A stretch of 64,000 bases of DNA from Nitratifractor salsuginis DSM 16511 (GTDB lineage Bacteria; Campylobacterota; Campylobacteria; Campylobacterales; Sulfurovaceae), in the NCBI RefSeq assembly GCF_000186245.1, contig NC_014935.1, positions 1,054,001-1,118,000 on the forward strand. Direction: 5' to 3'. A program made the translations under genes and the position numbers. Within the stretch, counting starts at the first letter, position 1. The number at the start of each line of letters is the position of its first letter. A model generated the notes under the pieces. It searched no databases. It was not told where the DNA came from and saw only the letters and a list, made by a program, of their open reading frames with translations. Below are positions 56,997-64,000 of this stretch, piece by piece.

Positions 56997-57578
56997 TCAA
57001 AACATCTCTTTTAATAACAATCCGTTTGCCTTTTTAAGAAGCATCGCGTAGCTTCCCGGATCTGCAGAGAGTTTCAAACGGACTTCATAGCCTGGGAAAT
57101 CCCGATGAAGCACTTCGATATCCAACTCATTGATAAGGCACTCCAATCGGTTCAATGCACTGTAAGCACAGCCGATATGATAACGCTCCTTCATCACCCA
57201 ATGCTTCAAATTCGCACAATCAATAACGCTGCTTGCCGCCTGGGTATAGGCCCGCACCATCCCGCCCGTGCCCAGTTTTATCCCGCCGAAATAACGGACC
57301 GTCAGGATGGCGCACTCCACGAGGTCGTTGCCGCGCAGCACGTTGAGCGTGGGCACACCGGCGCAGCCTTTGGGCTCGCCGTCGTCGGAAGAGTGTTCGA
57401 CGATCTGCCGATGTTCGTTGAAGCGGCGGTAGGCGGTGACAATATGGTTGGCTTTGGGGTGTTCCTTTCGCAACCGGCTGTGAAGCGTTTCAAAATCGGC
57501 GATGGGAACGAGATAACTGAGAAACTTGGATCGTTTGACGATCGTCTCGGCGAAAAAACTTTGGGAAACCGTTTGCAT
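56997..57578 (-). CDS. YigZ/IMPACT-family protein
   Basis: 193 aa. KRSKFLSYLVPI at the start, HSSDDGEPKGCAGVPTLNVL and VRYFGGIKLGTGGMVRAYTQA are the IMPACT signature. Role in bacteria is unclear; eukaryotic homologues affect translational control. Begins the host-like, GC-rich segment on the right of the accessory patch. Confidence 0.93.
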   Translation of the reverse strand: MQTVSQSFFAETIVKRSKFLSYLVPIADFETLHSRLRKEHPKANHIVTAYRRFNEHRQIVEHSSDDGEPKGCAGVPTLNVLRGNDLVECAILTVRYFGGIKLGTGGMVRAYTQAASSVIDCANLKHWVMKERYHIGCAYSALNRLECLINELDIEVLHRDFPGYEVRLKLSADPGSYAMLLKKANGLLLKEMF

Positions 57579-57658
57579 AGGGAGAGTTTACAGGAAGGAT
57601 GGGTAAAGATGGATAAAAAGCCCCAGAGGCAGGGCTCTTTCATAAGCCAAGGAGGGAT

Positions 57659-59962
57659 CTAGATCCCCAGCTCTTGACGCACCTCTTTGACCGCTTGGAC
57701 CATATTGGCCAGGCTCGCCTCCACCTCCGGCCAGCCCCGGGTCTTGAGGCCGCAGTCGGGGTTGATCCAGAGCTGCCGGGGCGGCAGGACTTCCAGGAGG
57801 GCGTGGATCTGATCGACCATCTCGTCCACACTCGGGACGCGGGGGGAGTGAATGTCGTAAACGCCGGGGCCGATCTCCATCTCATAGCCGCGCTCTTTGA
57901 AGATCCGCAACAGGACATTGCCGCTGCGGGCCGTCTCGATGCTGATGACGTCGGCATCCATCCCTTCGATGGTGTCGATGATGTCGTTGAATTCGCTGTA
58001 GCACATATGGGTATGGATCTGGGTCTCGGGCTCGGCGACATTGGTAGCGATCCAGAAACTCTCCAGAGCGAAGCGCTCATACTCGGGCCGTTTGGCCGAG
58101 CGCAGGGGGTAGCCCTCTTTGAACGCCGCCTCATCCACCTGGATCATCCCGATGCCCGCCTTTTGCAGATCGTCCACTTCGTCCCGGATCGCCAGGGCGA
58201 TCTGATAGCAGGTCTCGGATCGGGGCTGGTCGTCGCGCACAAAAGACCAGTTGAGAATGGTTACGGGCCCGGTGAGCATCCCCTTCATCGGACGCTCGGT
58301 CAGACTCTGGGCGAAGGTGCTCCAGCGGACCGTCATCGGTGCGGGCCGGCTCACATCCCCGTAGATCAGCGGGGGTTTGACGCAGCGACTTCCGTAGCTC
58401 TGTACCCAGCCGTTCTCGCTAAAGGCGACTCCAGAGAGCTGTTCGCCGAAATACTCCACCATATCGTTACGCTCGAACTCCCCGTGTACCAGAATCTCCA
58501 GGTCGATGCGCTCCTGAAACTCCACACAGGCTTTGATCTGCTCTTCGATGTAGCGCTCATAGGTTTCGGCATCGATCCTGCCCTCCTTGTAATCCCGCCG
58601 CATCTTGCGAAGCTCGGGCGTCTGGGGAAAGCTGCCGATGGTCGTCGTCGCCAGGGGTTTGTACCCGAAGCGCCGATGCTGCGTTACGATCCGCTCTTTG
58701 AAGGGGGTCTTGCGTTTCCGGCGCAGAGTATCGAGGGCTTTCATCCGCTCCTGCACCGCCGGGTCGGTGACGTGGGAGCTTTCGCGCCGTTTAGCCAAAG
58801 CACAGCGGCTCTCTTCCAGAACCTGGTGCTGTGACTCAGCCAAAGACTTTTTGCGGAAAAGCGCGTTGAGTACATTCAATTCCTCCAGCCGCTCCGTGGC
58901 GAAGGCCAGGTAGCTTTTGACCGCGGGATCCATCTTCTCTTCGTAGCGCAGGGTAAAGGGAATATGCAGCAAAGAGCACGAAGGGCTCAGAATGACGCGT
59001 TCGGCGGGGACAGTCTGCGCTATGCTTTCGAGCAGTTCCAGACGCTTGTCCAGATCGGTCCGCCAGATATTGCGTCCGTCGATCACACCGGCGATCAGAG
59101 TTTTGCCCGAATCGGCGATCGCCTGGAGGGCTTCCCTGTTTTGCCCTTCGTCATAGAGAAAGTCAAGCCCGATCCCCGCAACCGGGGTTTGTGCCAGCAC
59201 GCGGGCCGCCTCGACGGCGTGATCAAAATAGCTCACGACATAGAGTTTCAAGCGGGAGTCGATGCTCGCCAGGCGCTCGTAGGCGTTTCGGATCAACAGT
59301 CCCATCTGCGCCGCTTTGTCGGTAACAAACACGGGCTCTTCCATCTGGATGATAATCTCTTCCTCATCCAACTGGGCCAGCTGAGTCAGCAGCGTTTCAT
59401 AAAGAGGCAGGATCCTGTCGAAAAGCCCCAGGGCGTCCACGTCGGGAGAATCGGGCCGTTTGGCGTTGGCCAGGAAGGTCAGAGGCCCGATGAGATTGAT
59501 CTTGGGGTGCTCGATCCCCTGCGCTTTGGCTTCGGCGTAGCGTGCTATGATCCCCGAAGCGTCCGCCCTCCCCTGCAAAGCGGCACTGAGCTCCGGCACG
59601 ATGTAGTGGTAATTGGTATTGAACCACTTGGTCATCTCCATCGCGGGGCGGCTTTCATCCCCTCGGGCCATCGCGAAATAGCGCTCGACCGGATCGCTGA
59701 TCGTGCGGAAGCGCTCGGGCTCCAGGCCCAGGGCGACGATCATATCCAGGGTCTGGTCATACCAGCTGAAATCGTTGCAGCTGATCGCATCGATTCCCAC
59801 GGCGCACTGATAATCCCAATGGCGGCGGCGCAGCTGGGCGCTGGTTTTTTCCAACTCTTCCAGAGAGCTCTCTTTTTTCCAATACTTTTCCAGGGCGAAT
59901 TTGAGCTCACGCTTTTCGCCGATGCGTCCGAAACCTATATTCCACGTCTCAATCCGTGACAT
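57659..59962 (-). CDS. metE: Cobalamin-independent methionine synthase
   Basis: 767 aa, full length. N-terminal domain with RELKFALEKYWK; C-terminal catalytic part with LTGPVTILNWSFVRDDQPR, IGMIQVDEAAFKEGYPLR, zinc ligands HTHMCYSEFND and INPDCGLKTRGW. Transfers methyl from methyltetrahydrofolate to homocysteine. Monocistronic by position, with a GC-rich codon use. Confidence 0.97.
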   Translation of the reverse strand: MSRIETWNIGFGRIGEKRELKFALEKYWKKESSLEELEKTSAQLRRRHWDYQCAVGIDAISCNDFSWYDQTLDMIVALGLEPERFRTISDPVERYFAMARGDESRPAMEMTKWFNTNYHYIVPELSAALQGRADASGIIARYAEAKAQGIEHPKINLIGPLTFLANAKRPDSPDVDALGLFDRILPLYETLLTQLAQLDEEEIIIQMEEPVFVTDKAAQMGLLIRNAYERLASIDSRLKLYVVSYFDHAVEAARVLAQTPVAGIGLDFLYDEGQNREALQAIADSGKTLIAGVIDGRNIWRTDLDKRLELLESIAQTVPAERVILSPSCSLLHIPFTLRYEEKMDPAVKSYLAFATERLEELNVLNALFRKKSLAESQHQVLEESRCALAKRRESSHVTDPAVQERMKALDTLRRKRKTPFKERIVTQHRRFGYKPLATTTIGSFPQTPELRKMRRDYKEGRIDAETYERYIEEQIKACVEFQERIDLEILVHGEFERNDMVEYFGEQLSGVAFSENGWVQSYGSRCVKPPLIYGDVSRPAPMTVRWSTFAQSLTERPMKGMLTGPVTILNWSFVRDDQPRSETCYQIALAIRDEVDDLQKAGIGMIQVDEAAFKEGYPLRSAKRPEYERFALESFWIATNVAEPETQIHTHMCYSEFNDIIDTIEGMDADVISIETARSGNVLLRIFKERGYEMEIGPGVYDIHSPRVPSVDEMVDQIHALLEVLPPRQLWINPDCGLKTRGWPEVEASLANMVQAVKEVRQELGI

Positions 59963-60048
59963 TTCTTATCCTTGATATTTATAAATATTTCAACAAAGGC
60001 TATAGGGTTCCCTACAGCAAATCGCTCTTGTTTGGGGTTCAGGGTGAA

Positions 60049-60396
60049 TTAGGAAAAGAGAAAGTACGGTGGAGAAGTGCCGGTTTTTGTTTTGAAATAG
60101 CGTCCGGGAGGGGTGAAGAAAAATTTATAGAGATGCCAGAGTCGGCGGAATTTTCGGCGGAAGATACAGTTGCAGTGGCAAGCTTTCCGGGCGACCCGGG
60201 TCGTGACGGCCTCATAGAGCTCGGAGAGCTCCAAAGGCGGCGGCTCCTCGGACCGCTCATCGGTCTCACCGCCCTTTTGGCACCGATGGTGGCGTACAGT
60301 GCGCACATGATCCTCCGCGATGCGGATCGAACCGTTGAGTGCGGCGATGGCGCTGAGGCGGAAATAACGCCCCTTGAAACCGATGAGTCTTTTCAT
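60049..60396 (-). CDS. Hypothetical basic protein
   Basis: 115 aa, rich in Arg and Lys, beginning MKRLIGFKGRYFRLSAIAAL and containing SELYEAVTTRVARKACHCNC and RRKFRRLWHLYKFFF. It could be a nucleic-acid or membrane-surface binder, but I recognise no family. The opposite strand also has an open frame of similar length, so which strand codes is not certain. I favour the minus strand for its protein-like composition. Confidence 0.45.
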   Translation of the reverse strand: MKRLIGFKGRYFRLSAIAALNGSIRIAEDHVRTVRHHRCQKGGETDERSEEPPPLELSELYEAVTTRVARKACHCNCIFRRKFRRLWHLYKFFFTPPGRYFKTKTGTSPPYFLFS

Positions 60397-60439
60397 ACCG
60401 GGAGTATAGCAAAAAACCGGATTCCGATGACTATCGGAA

Positions 60440-60829
60440 CTATTTGCGGATCCCCTGGACCCAGGCGATCATCGTCTCGTGAGCCTGGGGATTGGGAGCG
60501 TCCATAAAGCTGACGGTGAACTTGTCATCCTCTTCGACGACGGCGATACTGCGGGGGCGGACAGCCGCCATCTGGGGGATGGGAAGCTCTTTGCCGAAGC
60601 AGAAGACGATCAGTTTGACATCTTTGATCTTCTCGTCCATTTTGTGATCGGGGAGGTTTTTGGTGTGGGTGTAGTGGTCGAACGTAGCGATATAGGTAGC
60701 GACGGGGTGGGCTTCGATCGCCTCTTTGAGGTAAGCGATGATCTCGTCGGTGTTGGAGAATTTCGCTTCATCTTTGCCGATCTCGGCCGCCTGGATGGGA
60801 TAGGTGTCTTTGATGGTCATACTTTTCAT
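60440..60829 (-). CDS. Conserved small hypothetical protein
   Basis: 129 aa, soluble, acidic. YPIQAAEIGKDEAKFSNTDE, FDHYTHTKNLPDHKMDEKI and KLIVFCFGKELP suggest a compact alpha/beta fold. Conserved-looking, but I cannot name a function. Two bases separate it from the VanZ-like gene on the same strand. Confidence 0.75.
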   Translation of the reverse strand: MKSMTIKDTYPIQAAEIGKDEAKFSNTDEIIAYLKEAIEAHPVATYIATFDHYTHTKNLPDHKMDEKIKDVKLIVFCFGKELPIPQMAAVRPRSIAVVEEDDKFTVSFMDAPNPQAHETMIAWVQGIRK

Positions 60830-60830
60830 C

Positions 60831-61262
60831 TTATTGTCCTTCGTTATCGATTTTATAGGGCGGCATTATACTCAGAATTTTATTTACCGTCCAAACAAAA
60901 AAGGGATAGAGGATCAAACCCGTCATCGCCGCCAGGGCATCCACCCCCAGATCGGCCCATTCGGCGCTGCGCCAGGGGAGGAAGTACTGGATGCCTTCGA
61001 TCCCCGCCCCGTAAGCGACCAGCAGCCCCCAGCTCCTCAGCCAACCCGGCCGATAGGCAGCCATCAGCAGCCAGGCCAGGACTACAAAGGCGGCGAAGTG
61101 GTTGAGTTTGTCGGACCACCGGAAAGGCTTGGGGAGTTCCTGGGTCCAGGGCATCAGCGCCAGGAAGGCGATGATCGCCAAAGCAAGCCAGAAAAGCCGC
61201 TTCCAGGAGAGCGGTCTAGGCAGAGGCCGCAATCTTCTCTCCGATAAATCGGGCGAAGGCAT
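60831..61262 (-). CDS. VanZ-like membrane protein
   Basis: About 143 aa. LFWLALAIIAFLALMPWTQEL, SDKLNHFAAFVVLAWLLMAAYR, GIEGIQYFLPWRSAEWADLGVDALAAMTGLIL are the VanZ/acid-resistance pattern (D-K-x2-H-F and E-x2-Q). Four membrane helices. Start chosen at 61262, which overlaps hemH by 47 bp; a shorter start is possible. Confidence 0.8.
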   Translation of the reverse strand: MPSPDLSERRLRPLPRPLSWKRLFWLALAIIAFLALMPWTQELPKPFRWSDKLNHFAAFVVLAWLLMAAYRPGWLRSWGLLVAYGAGIEGIQYFLPWRSAEWADLGVDALAAMTGLILYPFFVWTVNKILSIMPPYKIDNEGQ

Positions 61263-62160
61263 CGGTATCGTTGGGGCAGCGGGCGACCCGGTAATCCTCG
61301 TAGCCGATCTTCTCGGCGATCTCCCGGTGCTCCCGGTCCAGCTCGAAGAGGGTTTCACTGTTGTCGACGGTAAAGGCCAGGGGAAAGATCAGGACCTTGA
61401 GATTGTCCGGCTTGCGCAGGAGATCGGCCAGATTGGGCTCCAGCCAGGCGGCATTGCCCACTTTGGATTGGTAGGCCAGTCTTATATTTTTAAATATAAT
61501 CCCCTGCTCCCTCAGATAAATTTTGAGGGCCGAGACATTGGCTTCTATCTGTTTCTCATAGGGGTCACCCGCTTTGATGATACTCATCGGCAAGCCGTGG
61601 GCCGAGAGGATCAGGTCATATTCACTGGTATCAATCCCTTTGGCGGCCTGGCGGATCATCTCTGCCTGGATCGCCACATAGTCGTAGTCGTCATAATAAG
61701 GCTCGATGAGGCGGATTTTGGGCTCATAGCCCATCGCTTCGCAGCGCTCCTGCACATCTTCGAGCGAAGATTTGGTCGTGGTGGTGGAATATTGGGGATA
61801 CATCGGAAAGAGGATCAGCTCCTCGACACCCTCCGCCTGAAATTCCCGCAGCGCTTCGTCAGCAAAAGGTGGCACATAGCGCATCGCGGGACGCACCGGC
61901 ATCCCCGTCCCCTCCTCTACCTTGGCCTCCAAAGAGAGGGTGATCTCCGTTAGCGGAGATTTGCCCCCCAGCTGACGATAATTCTCCTGCGCCTCGGCCA
62001 GCCGCTTGCGGACGATCATATTCCCGATCATCCGCCGCATCCAGGGATTCATCGGCAGGATATTTTTGTCGGCAAACATATTCCGCAAGAAGAGCTCCAC
62101 CTCTTCTATGTTGTTGGGGCCTCCCATATTGAGCAGCAGCACGGCGCGTTTCATTCTCAT
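61216..62160 (-). CDS. hemH: Ferrochelatase
   Basis: 314 aa. LLNMGGPNNIEEVELFLRNMF, ILSAHGLPMSIIKAGDPYEKQ (catalytic His) and LAYQSKVGNAAWLEPNL. Inserts iron into protoporphyrin for haem. ATG 62160 has AAGG five bases upstream. It overlaps the VanZ-like gene, so the two are coupled. Confidence 0.96.
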   Translation of the reverse strand: MRMKRAVLLLNMGGPNNIEEVELFLRNMFADKNILPMNPWMRRMIGNMIVRKRLAEAQENYRQLGGKSPLTEITLSLEAKVEEGTGMPVRPAMRYVPPFADEALREFQAEGVEELILFPMYPQYSTTTTKSSLEDVQERCEAMGYEPKIRLIEPYYDDYDYVAIQAEMIRQAAKGIDTSEYDLILSAHGLPMSIIKAGDPYEKQIEANVSALKIYLREQGIIFKNIRLAYQSKVGNAAWLEPNLADLLRKPDNLKVLIFPLAFTVDNSETLFELDREHREIAEKIGYEDYRVARCPNDTDAFARFIGEKIAASA

Positions 62161-62679
62161 TATGACCTTGTCTTGTTTTGGGGAATGGTAGCATATTCGG
62201 GAAAACTGTTCTTTGGACTTTCTCTATCGATACGGGGATGGCGGTGCATGTCTCGTAGCACTGTCTCTACAAAATCTCCCTATTACCCTTCAGCTATCCG
62301 TCTATAACAATAACCAAAAGAAGGACTATTGTCTTAGTCTCTCCAAAAAGACACTATCTCTTCTCTTATAGCTGAAATAAGTCATTTTCCACAATAGAGT
62401 ATTTAGTTAAGCTCTTAAAGTATCGCCCATTATACGTACAAAATACACGGATAATGTCTTAGAACCAATAGAATGACATCATAAATAGAATGACATCATA
62501 ATATAAGGTATTTCTGGGGAAATCTAGTTAATATATTTGATATATGATGATTTGCAATATTGGTTGGGAGGAGCAGTAAGACATTTTAAAAATCGTACCG
62601 TTTGGAGACGTTGAAAGAATATGATACAAAGTTTTTTACATTAATTAATAATTTTTTACATTAATAAGGAGAATGGAAA
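62161..62679. other. AT-rich non-coding stretch with a 17-bp direct repeat
   Basis: About 520 bp without a gene. A perfect 17-bp unit (AATAGAATGACATCATA) occurs twice in tandem at 62467-62500. TTTTTTACATTAAT occurs twice just before the next gene. GC falls sharply here, marking the edge of a foreign segment. Confidence 0.6.
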
Positions 62680-63837
62680 TTGAAAAAAATTTATTATTGT
62701 GTTTCTCAAATTAAAATGACTAAAATTCTATTAGAAAAAATTAATTCTGATTTTTTTTCAAGAGTCTTATCAAGACAGATAATTATCAGATTATATGATT
62801 TTATTACTTTGACAAGGCAGTATAATAATGCCTTTATTACTGATTATAATTTAAAAATAATATTAAAAAATAAATTAAACTCATTGTCTTATGAATTCGA
62901 AGATAAACTAAAAATTCAAAGACATAAATTCAGTGCACATTTTCAAGATTTAGAATTCATAAATAGAGCCGATGCTTGGTCAAGAATAACAAAAACTAAA
63001 ATTGATAATTTTTACATTAATGTTTTGGAAATTTATAACTTATTGAAACACGAATGTGCTTTTCAAGACATATTAACCGAAAATTTGAAATTATCTTCAA
63101 ATGACATTAGAGGAATAAAAAAATTAGTAAATAATAAAAATATAGAAAAAGAACCTCATTTCTCAAATGATATTTTATCCATAACTAGAACCAATGCAGT
63201 TTCAATAATACCTTGTCATCCAATACAAGATAAGGTTTTATCATTAAATAGTATTCATTTAATGATAGATTTCGAAGTTTCCCTTTACTATGTATTGCAG
63301 ACTAAAGTTTATAAAGAGCTCATATTTATTATATTAATCACTGATATTGTAAATTTTATAGATAACTTAATTACAAGGGAAGGGTCAAAATACATTGGCC
63401 TAGATAAAATAATTGACAAACAAATTCGACCTTGGATGTATCTAAAATATCAAACAAATAAGCTAAGTAATTTTATACTATTAAAGCAAACAAAATATGA
63501 TTATAAAACAGATACACAACTAGAAAATGTTCAAAATATATTAAATTCATTTTTGGACATCTATAATATAGAAAGTTTAAACGAAATTAGAATTATCAGA
63601 AATAAACTTTGTGCACATATTGATACTAAAGATAATTTAGATTATCTTTTGGAATCAGTTGATAAGATAGATATTGATTTTTTGTTAAAAATATATCTAG
63701 ATTTTTATAGATTATTTTACACAATATGTAGTTCTGTTCATTATCTTAAACCATTTATAATCCCACCAACAAAGATACATGGCATAACTTCAATATCTCC
63801 TCAACCTGATAAAGATAAAATGTTTTTTAAAAGATAA
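62680..63837 (+). CDS. Unknown AT-rich protein with two HEPN-like R-x5-H motifs
   Basis: 385 aa, very AT-rich compared with its neighbours. Two segments look like HEPN sites: QRHKFSAHFQDLEF (residues about 80-90) and IRNKLCAHIDTKDN (about 308-320), both R-[NH]-K-x3-H within long helical regions. This suggests two HEPN-like domains of the AbiU2 kind, which in other systems are RNases in defence. TTG start with AAGGAG eight bases upstream. Alone on its strand between hemH and rnz; may be an incoming defence gene. Confidence 0.6.
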   Translation: MKKIYYCVSQIKMTKILLEKINSDFFSRVLSRQIIIRLYDFITLTRQYNNAFITDYNLKIILKNKLNSLSYEFEDKLKIQRHKFSAHFQDLEFINRADAWSRITKTKIDNFYINVLEIYNLLKHECAFQDILTENLKLSSNDIRGIKKLVNNKNIEKEPHFSNDILSITRTNAVSIIPCHPIQDKVLSLNSIHLMIDFEVSLYYVLQTKVYKELIFIILITDIVNFIDNLITREGSKYIGLDKIIDKQIRPWMYLKYQTNKLSNFILLKQTKYDYKTDTQLENVQNILNSFLDIYNIESLNEIRIIRNKLCAHIDTKDNLDYLLESVDKIDIDFLLKIYLDFYRLFYTICSSVHYLKPFIIPPTKIHGITSISPQPDKDKMFFKR

Positions 63838-63963
63838 ATACATTCAAACTACATTTTATAAAAAATGAAGATTTGTATAAAGGTACACTCTTTTTTGAAG
63901 TATTAATAGACAATTATTATTAAATTAAAATCCAAGATAATGCAGTTAAATGAGGAGACAACA

Positions 63964-64000
63964 ATGATCGAACTCACCTTCCTGGGCACCTCCGCAGGCG
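63964..64000 (+). CDS. rnz: Ribonuclease Z, 5' end only
   Basis: The first 12 codons, MIELTFLGTSAG, match the RNase Z start. GAGGAGACAAC is the ribosome binding site. The gene runs out of the window. It would process tRNA 3' ends. Confidence 0.8.
   Translation, partial: MIELTFLGTSAG

Noticed and set aside
59956-60507. A 183-codon plus-strand frame right of metE
   Set aside because: The protein has no recognisable feature and begins inside the metE promoter region; the minus-strand frame looks more protein-like.

Overview
The window looks like a chromosomal segment of a Campylobacterota (Epsilonproteobacteria) bacterium, probably a chemolithoautotroph-like relative of Sulfurovum or Nitratifractor. 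This is inferred from gene content: a succinate dehydrogenase/fumarate reductase with a CCG-domain (SdhE/MfrE-type) third subunit, an epsilon-type LpxB, a histidine kinase with the H-box HQWRQPLN, many small conserved Campylobacterota hypotheticals, and sigma70 -10 boxes of the form GCTATAAT without a clear -35. The core genes are fairly GC-rich. The HEPN gene near the right edge and the region after tRNA-Ser are strikingly AT-rich, and the cas effector genes are visibly more AT-rich than the adaptation genes.

Layout. (1) 1-12682: a complete type I-B CRISPR-Cas locus (cas8b-cas7-cas5-cas3, then cas4-cas2-cas1, a leader and an array of 60 repeats) with two toxin-antitoxin modules stitched into the operon: MntA/HepT ahead of cas8b, and YefM/YoeB between cas3 and cas4. 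In both cases the toxin gene overlaps the next cas gene by 8 nt. (2) 12700-17700: small membrane proteins, a VWA-domain secreted protein, and a two-component pair whose kinase is broken by a frameshift. (3) 17800-23100: acetate uptake and activation (SatP, Acs), a decayed ovothiol-type methyltransferase, and a GGDEF/EAL protein. (4) 23000-27600: signal transduction, including a large histidine kinase with three solute-binding-like sensor domains. (5) 27600-37200: sdhABE operon, lpxB, a CitE-like lyase, thiL and trpB, separated by repeat-rich DNA with REPIN-like double hairpins, an inverted duplicate of the citE 3' end, and 8-bp and 85-bp tandem repeats. (6) 37200-44300: a SUV3-like RNA helicase with a tiny overlapping lipoprotein gene, a polysaccharide deacetylase-ankyrin fusion, a TetR regulator behind four identical palindromes spaced exactly 43 bp apart, and an IS256-type insertion with an 8-bp target duplication. 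(7) 44400-54300: housekeeping genes (UvrD-like helicase, murA, mobB, fbp, apt, ppi) ending at tRNA-Ser(GCU). (8) 54400-57000: an accessory patch with an internally deleted IS30 and an IS200-type element that splits an AT-rich gene. (9) 57000-64000: YigZ-family protein, metE, hemH, a low-GC gene for a protein with two HEPN-like RNK/RHK...AH motifs, and the start of rnz.

The strongest candidates for something new are the double toxin-antitoxin wiring of the type I-B operon (with the YefM/YoeB promoter and twin operators lying across the cas3 stop codon), the precisely phased tetR operator array, and the tandem-HEPN-like protein. Spacer translations point to tailed phages: two spacers read as terminase large subunit and one as tail tape measure protein. 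All functional calls are by reading the sequence, without database searches.
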